From Flavobacterium psychrophilum (GTDB taxonomy: Bacteria > Bacteroidota > Bacteroidia > Flavobacteriales > Flavobacteriaceae): a stretch of 9,366 nt of DNA. The stretch is taken from NCBI GenBank assembly GCA_003243255.1, contig QFQM01000172.1, positions 1 through 9,366 on the forward strand, in the 5' to 3' direction. Made by a program: the position numbers and the translations under genes. The notes under the pieces are model-generated. The model worked only from the letters and a program-made list of their open reading frames with translations, did not search any database and was not told the origin of the DNA. This document shows, one piece after another, positions 1 through 5,391 of the stretch (positions are counted from its first letter, which is position 1; each line of letters starts with the position of its first letter).

Positions 1-1
1 A

Positions 2-1207
2 GCGGCTAATATGATGCTCGACATAACATCTAAACGGGAAAGGGAAGCCGATATGGAGCATATGCTGGCTAAAAAGATTGAAGAAAGTAACCTGTTGATC
101 CAAAAAAGTGAAGAGCGCTATCATAAAATGATTGATGAGGTGCAGGATTATGCTATTTTAATGCTGGATAAAGAGGGCTACGTGCTCAACTGGAACCGCG
201 GAGCTGAAAAGATTAAAGGGTATGTTGCCGATGAGATTATAGGCAAACACTTTAGCCTTTTTTATTTAAGTGAAGACCGCCTTAACCTTTTGCCGGAAAC
301 CCTGCTGAAGTATGCCCGCAGCAACGGAAGGGCGACTAATGAAGGATGGCGACTGCGAAAAGACGGAACTAAATTTTGGGCTTCGATTGTTATTACAGCA
401 CTTTATGATGATGCTGATGATATTATAGGTTTCTCTAAAGTAACCCGTGACCTTACCGAACGCAAGTTTGCCGAGGATCGTTTGCGCGACAATGCAAGGG
501 ATATAGAGTTTCGCAATAAGCAGCTTGAAGAGTATGCCTATATTGCATCTCACGATCTTCAGGAACCGCTGCGAAAGATTCAGGTATTCAGTGAGATGCT
601 TATCGATAATATTGAAGACAAAGATGCTGTTCAGCGCTATATTGATAAGATAAATGCCAGTGCGGGGCGCATGACGACACTTATTAAAGATGTGTTGAAA
701 TACTCTCAGCTATCAGGTGTTGAAGAGCTGTTTGAGGTGTCAAACCTAAATACGATACTCGAAAATGTGCTTGAAGATTTTGACCTGCTTATTGAGCAGA
801 AAAAAGTTACCATAACTGTAGATAAACTGCCTGTTATTAAAGGCATACCGATACAGCTGCACCAGCTGTTCTCTAATCTGTTGAGTAATGCTATAAAATT
901 TAGCAGCAACAATCCCGAAATCAGTATTACTGCCACTCCGGTTTCTATAAATGACCATGTGGATACCTCTTTTTTTAAAGGAGGTGTGCCTTATATAAAA
1001 ATAGCTTTTAGGGATAATGGGCAGGGTTTTGAGCAGGAATATGCCGATATGGTTTTTAAAATGTTTAAACGCCTTAGTAATACTCCCGGTACTGGTATAG
1101 GGCTGGCACTCTGCAAAAAGATTGTGGAGAACCATAACGGAGCCATAAAGGTAACAAGTGAGCCGGGTGTAGGCAGTGAGTTTACCGTATTCCTGCCGCT
1201 TATTTAA
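2..1207 (+). CDS. PAS-domain sensor histidine kinase (5'-truncated by window edge)
   Basis: This is the C-terminal part of a sensor kinase that autophosphorylates on histidine and would pass the phosphate to a response regulator not present here. Numbering from the Met at position 11, a PAS domain spans about residues 35-153 (WNRGAEKIKGY, WRLRKDGTKFWA, then DLTERK). The HisKA dimerisation helix carries the H box SHDLQEPLRKI with phospho-acceptor H181. The ATPase domain has the N box LLSNAIKFS (N293), G1 box DNGQGF (335-340), F box VFKMFKRL and G2 box GTGIGLALCKK (360-370). The frame stays open upstream of the first Met to the window edge, and the first residues (MLDITSKRERE) look like the tail of another PAS domain, so the Met at 11 is probably internal. 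No membrane segment is visible, so this part is cytoplasmic. There is no receiver domain, and the next gene is unrelated. The ligand is unknown. Confidence 0.93.
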   Translation, partial: AANMMLDITSKREREADMEHMLAKKIEESNLLIQKSEERYHKMIDEVQDYAILMLDKEGYVLNWNRGAEKIKGYVADEIIGKHFSLFYLSEDRLNLLPETLLKYARSNGRATNEGWRLRKDGTKFWASIVITALYDDADDIIGFSKVTRDLTERKFAEDRLRDNARDIEFRNKQLEEYAYIASHDLQEPLRKIQVFSEMLIDNIEDKDAVQRYIDKINASAGRMTTLIKDVLKYSQLSGVEELFEVSNLNTILENVLEDFDLLIEQKKVTITVDKLPVIKGIPIQLHQLFSNLLSNAIKFSSNNPEISITATPVSINDHVDTSFFKGGVPYIKIAFRDNGQGFEQEYADMVFKMFKRLSNTPGTGIGLALCKKIVENHNGAIKVTSEPGVGSEFTVFLPLI

Positions 1208-1243
1208 GTTTGGGGTTACCTGCCTACCGACAGGCAGTTTGGG
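1207..1243. repeat. Palindromic intergenic element with flanking direct repeats
   Basis: A perfect 6-bp inverted repeat (CTGCCT at 1220-1225, AGGCAG at 1232-1237) has a 6-nt loop and can form a small hairpin just after the kinase stop codon. It is bracketed by an 8-bp direct repeat AGTTTGGG (1207-1214 and 1236-1243). No run of T follows, so it is not a classic intrinsic terminator. GC-rich CTGCCT/AGGCAG palindromes are, from general knowledge, frequent in flavobacterial spacers; whether this one acts on mRNA ends is inference. Confidence 0.55.
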
Positions 1244-1275
1244 TTCCGGGTTTCGTGTTACCACGATTGCCGAAA

Positions 1276-1325
1276 AACTTTGTGGCTTTGCTACTCTGAA
1301 ACTTTGCCTGTCTTCCCTAACTTTG
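1276..1325 (+). promoter_or_regulatory. Candidate promoter region of the alpha/beta hydrolase gene, three AACTTTG copies
   Basis: The heptamer AACTTTG occurs three times (1276-1282, 1300-1306, 1319-1325). The last lies inside TAACTTTG (1318-1325), a full match to the bacteroidetal -7 element TAnnTTTG, 21 nt before the hydrolase ATG. No TTTG sits at the expected distance of about 19-21 bp upstream: the nearest copies leave spacers of 11 bp or 27 bp. The -33 box is therefore unassigned. The other two copies could be decayed promoters or chance. Confidence 0.45.
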
Positions 1326-1346
1326 TAAAAACACTATTCTTTCCCA

Positions 1347-2261
1347 ATGAAAAAACATCTCGTATTACTTTTTACATTAATTACTTTCGCATTTGCACAG
1401 GCTCAGGACTATAAAACCGTGACCTATTTTGCTAACGATACCTTAAAACTTGAAATGGATGTTTTTATGCCAAAGGTTAAGGGTAAAGAAAAGTTGCCGT
1501 TAGTGGTGCATGTACACGGAGGTGGTTTTTCGGGAGGGGAAAGATCCTCTGACCGCGACTTTACCAAAAAAGCCGCCGAACAGGGCTTTGTCGCAGCAAA
1601 CATTACCTATACGCTTTACATGAAAGGGAAAAGCTTTAGTTGTGATGGCAAGCTGCCTGAAAAGATTAAAGCAATACAAATTGCGGCTAATCAGTTGCAG
1701 CTGGCGGTTATTTATTTCCTGAAAAATGAAAGCTACAATATCGATCCTGCCAAAGTATTCATTTCGGGTAGCAGCGCCGGTGCCGAAACAGTATTGCATG
1801 CTGCTTTTTGGGACAACAAAATGTTGAGCATGTATGCCGACAGCCTTCCTGCGAATTTTAAATATGCCGGAGTGATATCGGGTGCAGGTGCTATTATGGA
1901 CCTAAATCTTATTACACCAAAGAATCTGATTCCGGTTTTTTTATTTCATGGTAGCTGCGACACCACTGTGCCTTACGGTACGGCAGCACACCACTATTGT
2001 CCGCCGAATTCGCCGGGGTGGCTGATGCTGTTTGGTTCATATTCTGTTTACAATCATGTTATTGGATTGAAAGGCAATACCAAACTGGTTACCTATTGCG
2101 GAGGCGGCCATGACTACAGCGCAGAACTCTTTCATAAAGACCCACAACAGATTGTCGATTTTATGAAAGGCGTGCTTAACGGCGAAAAACAGCAATCGCA
2201 TACTATTATGGCAACCGGTAAAGAATGCCAGAAGTATGCCGAGTATGAGTTTTGTAGATAG
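1347..2261 (+). CDS. Secreted alpha/beta hydrolase (carboxylesterase-like)
   Basis: A 304-residue hydrolase, probably an esterase acting outside the cytoplasm; the substrate is unknown. Residues 1-19 form a signal peptide (MKK, a hydrophobic core, then AFAQA before QDYK), with no lipobox Cys. The oxyanion-hole motif HGGGF is at 57-61. The nucleophile elbow GSSAG (141-145) gives Ser143, HGSCDTTVPY gives the acid Asp205, and GGGHDYS gives His255, so the triad is complete and in family order. The fold resembles the BD-FAE/carboxylesterase type rather than a peptidase. Six cysteines (99, 204, 218, 251, 294, 303) are many for a bacterial enzyme of this size and fit export to an oxidising compartment. 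The C-terminal tail after residue 278 lies beyond the usual hydrolase end and carries two of them. The first ATG is chosen because it starts the signal peptide. The gene is monocistronic and convergent with the next gene. Confidence 0.85.
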   Translation: MKKHLVLLFTLITFAFAQAQDYKTVTYFANDTLKLEMDVFMPKVKGKEKLPLVVHVHGGGFSGGERSSDRDFTKKAAEQGFVAANITYTLYMKGKSFSCDGKLPEKIKAIQIAANQLQLAVIYFLKNESYNIDPAKVFISGSSAGAETVLHAAFWDNKMLSMYADSLPANFKYAGVISGAGAIMDLNLITPKNLIPVFLFHGSCDTTVPYGTAAHHYCPPNSPGWLMLFGSYSVYNHVIGLKGNTKLVTYCGGGHDYSAELFHKDPQQIVDFMKGVLNGEKQQSHTIMATGKECQKYAEYEFCR

Positions 2262-2269
2262 GCTTAGCT

Positions 2270-2302
2270 GTTTCGGGTTATTGAGTTTCGGGTTCAGGGT
2301 TC
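2270..2302. repeat. GTTTCGGGTT phrase repeat after the hydrolase gene
   Basis: The 10-mer GTTTCGGGTT occurs twice, 15 nt apart (2270-2279 and 2285-2294), and runs into a related GGGTTC segment. A similar phrase (GGGTTCCGGGTTTCG, 1241-1255) follows the kinase gene. This is short, low-complexity spacer sequence just 3' of two genes and has no coding content. Its function is unknown. Confidence 0.5.
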
Positions 2303-2334
2303 CCACTCATAATCTATAACCGTGCAGTTCTGTC

Positions 2335-2387
2335 ATTTGGCTTCGCCAGTCGGCTAAAGCCTCGAGTGAAGCTTCAAATAGCCAAAT
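2335..2387. terminator. Possible bidirectional termination hairpin between convergent genes
   Basis: In the 154-bp gap between two genes that point at each other, ATTTGGCT (2335-2342) is a perfect inverted match to AGCCAAAT (2380-2387). A competing inner pair is GCTTC (2340-2344) with GAAGC (2368-2372). The loop of the outer stem is 37 nt and there is no long T tract on either strand, so this is a weak candidate. The position, rather than the strength of the stem, suggests a transcript-end role. Confidence 0.3.
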
Positions 2388-2415
2388 AACAAAATAACCC
2401 CATCCACAAATCACC

Positions 2416-3384
2416 CTAAAACTGGTAGCTCTGTGAGATGTGGAATATCGCATCACCCTGATAGACTATTGCACCGTCATTGGCATTAATGATATAACCA
2501 CCGTTGGGAGCTTTTACTTTTTGCTCAAACTTGCCAAAAGGATCGGTTATTATGGCAATTACATCTCCTTTGTGTACAAAATCGCCCGCATTTGCCTTGT
2601 GCTGGAACAAGCCTGAATGGCGTGCGCGCACCCATGCAGACTTATCGATATATATGGTTTCGTTATTGGTGACAGGTTCTTTTTTATGAGGGTTAAGCAT
2701 ATCAAAGTGTTTCAGGAAACGTTTTACTCCCTGAACACCTTCATGTGTAATATCGTGGTTGATGTCAAGTGATTTTCCTCCTTCAAAAAGCAGCATTTTT
2801 ACCCCCATCTTATCGCATGCACTACGGAATGAACCCTGTATATTCTTTGAATACAGTGTAAAAGGTGCATTAAAAACATCGGACAATTCTTTTAGCTCGG
2901 CATTATTGGGAACAATGCGTATTTGTGGCGCATTGAAACGGCTGGCACCGCCGGCATGAAAGTCGATGCAGTAATCTACATTGGGGATGACTTCCTTTAG
3001 CAGGTAATAGGCAAAACGGCTGGCAAGCGACCCGTTTTTGCTTCCGGGGAAAACACGGTTAAGGTCACGTCCGTCGGGAAACTCACGGTTCTGATTTACG
3101 AATCCGAAGATATTCACTACAGGAATACAGATGATAGTGCCCCGTTTTGGTTTGTTTATTTTTCGGACAATGATCTGGCGCACGATTTCGATACCGTTTA
3201 TCTCGTCGCCATGCAATCCGGCACTGAACAGTATTGTTGGCCCCGGGATTTTTGAACGCTCCACAATAATGGGAATTTTAAGTTTTGTCATGGTATGCAG
3301 GCGGGCAATTTCCATGGTAATGGTTTTGCTTTCGCCGGGTAAAACTTCTTCGCCCAGTATCGTAATCGTCTTATTTATTGCCAT
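2416..3384 (-). CDS. Succinylglutamate desuccinylase/aspartoacylase (AstE/AspA) family protein
   Basis: A 322-residue M14-like zinc hydrolase, expected to cleave an amide bond on an N-acylated amino acid or related carboxylate. The zinc ligands are the H58-x-x-E61 pair of LHGDEING and His143 of DFHAGG. GRDLNRVFPG (105-114) supplies the substrate-binding Arg/Asn/Arg, and LFEGG gives the catalytic Glu201. All key residues are present. Residues about 245-318 form a separate beta-rich domain (GLFQHKANAGDFVHKGDVIAII) resembling the lipoyl/biotinyl-like C-terminal module seen in many members. There is no signal peptide, so it is cytoplasmic. No arginine-catabolic (ast) gene is nearby, so it should not be named astE. 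In other genomes such proteins can sit beside RimK-type ligases, but none is visible here. The start at 3384 is the first ATG and gives the expected N terminus. It is divergent from uvrC across a 207-bp spacer. Confidence 0.87.
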   Translation of the reverse strand: MAINKTITILGEEVLPGESKTITMEIARLHTMTKLKIPIIVERSKIPGPTILFSAGLHGDEINGIEIVRQIIVRKINKPKRGTIICIPVVNIFGFVNQNREFPDGRDLNRVFPGSKNGSLASRFAYYLLKEVIPNVDYCIDFHAGGASRFNAPQIRIVPNNAELKELSDVFNAPFTLYSKNIQGSFRSACDKMGVKMLLFEGGKSLDINHDITHEGVQGVKRFLKHFDMLNPHKKEPVTNNETIYIDKSAWVRARHSGLFQHKANAGDFVHKGDVIAIITDPFGKFEQKVKAPNGGYIINANDGAIVYQGDAIFHISQSYQF

Positions 3385-3402
3385 AGGTATTTTAGGAAAG
3401 GA

Positions 3403-3410
3403 TAAATGTA
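3403..3410 (-). promoter_or_regulatory. Weak -7-like element of the AstE/AspA-family gene
   Basis: Read on the minus strand this is TACATTTA, one base off the bacteroidetal -7 consensus TAnnTTTG, 18 nt before the ATG. No clear -33 TTTG is present upstream. It is proposed only because it lies at the right distance from the start codon. Confidence 0.25.
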
Positions 3411-3426
3411 GGGTTTTTTTCTTTTT

Positions 3427-3521
3427 GTCCGAAGTCCGAAGCTGGGAAGTCGGAAGTTTTGATTGCCATGATTTAATACAGTGAAGTTTCCTCCGACTTC
3501 GGACTTCCTTACCTCCGACTT
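3427..3521. repeat. GTCCGAA/GTCGGAA heptamer tract forming an imperfect inverted repeat
   Basis: The divergent spacer holds overlapping copies of GTCCGAAG (3427-3434 and 3434-3441), then GAAGTCGGAAGT (3446-3457). The right arm carries the complementary words ACTTCGGACTTCC (3496-3508) and TCCGACTT (3514-3521). The arms 3445-3457 and 3496-3508 match as inverted repeats at 12 of 13 positions around a 38-nt AT-rich centre. There is no long regular spacer-repeat pattern, so it is not CRISPR. Possible roles are mRNA structure, protein binding, or merely a mobile intergenic repeat of the genome. Confidence 0.6.
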
Positions 3522-3579
3522 AAAACAAATTAACATATTTCCTATAAAATTCCTTCGCTCAAAATCACCCATTTGTTGT

Positions 3580-3587
3580 TAACTTTG
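3580..3587 (+). promoter_or_regulatory. -7 element of the uvrC promoter
   Basis: TAACTTTG is a full match to the bacteroidetal -7 element TAnnTTTG, and its last base is only 4 nt before the uvrC ATG. Transcription would start at or within a few bases of the start codon, giving a very short or absent leader. No convincing -33 TTTG lies about 20 bp upstream; the TTTG at 3572-3575 is too close. Confidence 0.45.
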
Positions 3588-3591
3588 CAGT

Positions 3592-5388
3592 ATGCGTACT
3601 CCTCTTGAACTCCAGATACAAACCCTTCCCGATAACCCAGGTGTTTATCAGTATTTTGATAAAGACGATAAGCTGTTGTATGTAGGCAAGGCCAAGAATC
3701 TTAAAAAGAGGGTAATGTCTTACTTTAATAAGGTGCATGACAACGGCAGGACCAACGTACTGGTTAAAAAGATCGTGTCGGTTAAGCATATAGTTGTGCC
3801 TACCGAAAGCGAGGCATTATTGCTGGAGAATAACCTTATCAAGAAGTTACAGCCACGGTATAACATCATGCTTAAAGATGATAAGACCTATCCGTGGATA
3901 TGCATTAAGCGCGAACCTTTTTCGCGTGTATTCTCTACCCGAAAGGTTATCAAGGATGGGTCGGAATATTTTGGGCCGTATACCAGTTTCAAGACCGTTC
4001 ATACCCTGCTGGATCTTATTAAAGAACTGTATCCGTTGCGTACCTGCAATTACGACCTTAGTGAAGCCAACATCCGTTCAGGGAAATATAAAGTGTGCCT
4101 TGAATATCATTTGGGGAACTGTAAAGGCCCTTGCGAAGGCCATGAACCACTTGATGTATATCAGGAGCATGTAGATGCTATCAGGCAGATATTAAAAGGT
4201 AACTTTAAGGAGTCGCTGAAAGATTTCCGCAAGCTGATGCAGGAACTGGCAATGGATATGCGTTTTGAGGAAGCCCAAAAAATAAAAGAAAAGATAGAAG
4301 TGCTTGAAAACTATCAGGCACGGAGTACGGTTTTCAACCCTAAGATATCAAATCTTGATGTATTCAGTATTGTTTCTGACGAGAGTATGGCCTATGTGAA
4401 CTTTATTCAGGTGTCGCACGGGGCTATCATCCGAAGCCATACGATGGAGATAAAGAAAAAACTCGACGAGCCCGATGAAGAACTGCTTGAGCTGGCTGTG
4501 GTAGAGCTGCGTGAGCGTTTCCACCTGATGTCGAAAGAAATACTCGTGCCGTTTCCTATTAGCATGGGAGAGAACATTACGGTTACTGTACCTAAGCTGG
4601 GTGACAAAAAACAGATTCTCGATCTGAGCGAAAGGAATGCACGTTTCTTCCGTATGGATCAGCTGAAGCAGATTAAGATCGTTGACCCCGACCGCCATAC
4701 CAACCGCATTATGGCACAGATGCAAAAAGACCTTCGCCTGCCCGAAGAACCGCGCCATATTGAGTGTTTTGACAACTCAAACATTCAGGGAACCAATCCG
4801 GTATCGGCCTGTGTGGTGTTTAAGGATGGCAAGCCAAGCAAAAAAGACTACCGTCATTTCAATATAAAAACCGTTGAAGGCCCTAATGACTTTGCCAGTA
4901 TGGAAGAAGTTGTTTACCGCCGTTACCGAAGGCTGCTTGATGAAAACGAGCCTTTGCCGCAGCTTATCATCATTGATGGAGGTAAGGGGCAATTGTCGTC
5001 GGCATTAAAAAGCCTCGACGACTTGGGGTTACGTGGGAAAATTAGTATCTTGGGCATTGCAAAAAGGCTGGAAGAAATTTTCTATCCGGGCGATTCGGTG
5101 CCGTTGTATCTTGATAAAAAATCAGAAACGCTTAAGATCATCCAGCATTTGCGAAATGAAGCCCACCGTTTTGGTATTACCTTCCACCGGGATAAGCGCA
5201 GTAAGAGTGCGCTGCAAACCTCGGTTGAGACCATACCGGGCATAGGCGAAAAAACTATGGTGACGCTTATATCGCACTTTAAGTCGGTTAAGCGGATGAT
5301 TGCCGCTCCTGAAGAAGAAATTGCGAAGGTAGTAGGGCCATCTAAAGCCGGAAAGATTGTAGCGTTTTATAAAGAAAAGAATAAATAA
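3592..5388 (+). CDS. uvrC: UvrABC excinuclease subunit C
   Basis: This nuclease makes both incisions in nucleotide excision repair, acting on UvrB bound at the lesion. Domains in order: the GIY-YIG nuclease (about 12-95) with GVYQYF, LYVGKAKNLKKR (Arg40) and Glu79 in LLLENNLIKK, for the 3' cut; a four-Cys segment, C152, C169, C177 and C181, with the C-x7-C-x3-C spacing expected for the UvrC iron-sulfur site; the UVR helix pair (about 204-239, FEEAQKIKEKIE) that binds UvrB; the RNase H-like nuclease with Asp394 (ECFDNSNIQG), Asp462 (IDGGKGQ) and His533 (FHRDKR), for the 5' cut; and the C-terminal helix-hairpin-helix DNA-binding domain (about 543-594, IPGIGEKT, VVGPSKAGKI). At 598 residues it has the normal length and no motif is damaged. 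The ATG at 3592 starts exactly where the family does. The patatin-barrel gene follows after 3 bp. Confidence 0.98.
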   Translation: MRTPLELQIQTLPDNPGVYQYFDKDDKLLYVGKAKNLKKRVMSYFNKVHDNGRTNVLVKKIVSVKHIVVPTESEALLLENNLIKKLQPRYNIMLKDDKTYPWICIKREPFSRVFSTRKVIKDGSEYFGPYTSFKTVHTLLDLIKELYPLRTCNYDLSEANIRSGKYKVCLEYHLGNCKGPCEGHEPLDVYQEHVDAIRQILKGNFKESLKDFRKLMQELAMDMRFEEAQKIKEKIEVLENYQARSTVFNPKISNLDVFSIVSDESMAYVNFIQVSHGAIIRSHTMEIKKKLDEPDEELLELAVVELRERFHLMSKEILVPFPISMGENITVTVPKLGDKKQILDLSERNARFFRMDQLKQIKIVDPDRHTNRIMAQMQKDLRLPEEPRHIECFDNSNIQGTNPVSACVVFKDGKPSKKDYRHFNIKTVEGPNDFASMEEVVYRRYRRLLDENEPLPQLIIIDGGKGQLSSALKSLDDLGLRGKISILGIAKRLEEIFYPGDSVPLYLDKKSETLKIIQHLRNEAHRFGITFHRDKRSKSALQTSVETIPGIGEKTMVTLISHFKSVKRMIAAPEEEIAKVVGPSKAGKIVAFYKEKNK

Positions 5389-5391
5389 CCC

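Noticed and set aside
1207..1243. Intrinsic terminator for the kinase gene
   Set aside because: The stem is only 6 bp and is followed by TTTGGG rather than a T tract, so it is listed as a repeat instead.
746..1264. Minus-strand open frame opposite the histidine kinase catalytic domain
   Set aside because: It overlaps the highly conserved kinase boxes in antisense and its N-terminal residues come from the palindromic repeat spacer; no family resemblance.
2416..3384. Naming the zinc hydrolase astE or aspA
   Set aside because: The family is clear but neither the arginine succinyltransferase pathway nor other supporting context is present, so a specific symbol would overstate the function.
3427..3521. 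Possible CRISPR array
   Set aside because: The repeat units are 7-8 bp, nearly contiguous and partly inverted, with no unique spacers of uniform length and no cas genes nearby.
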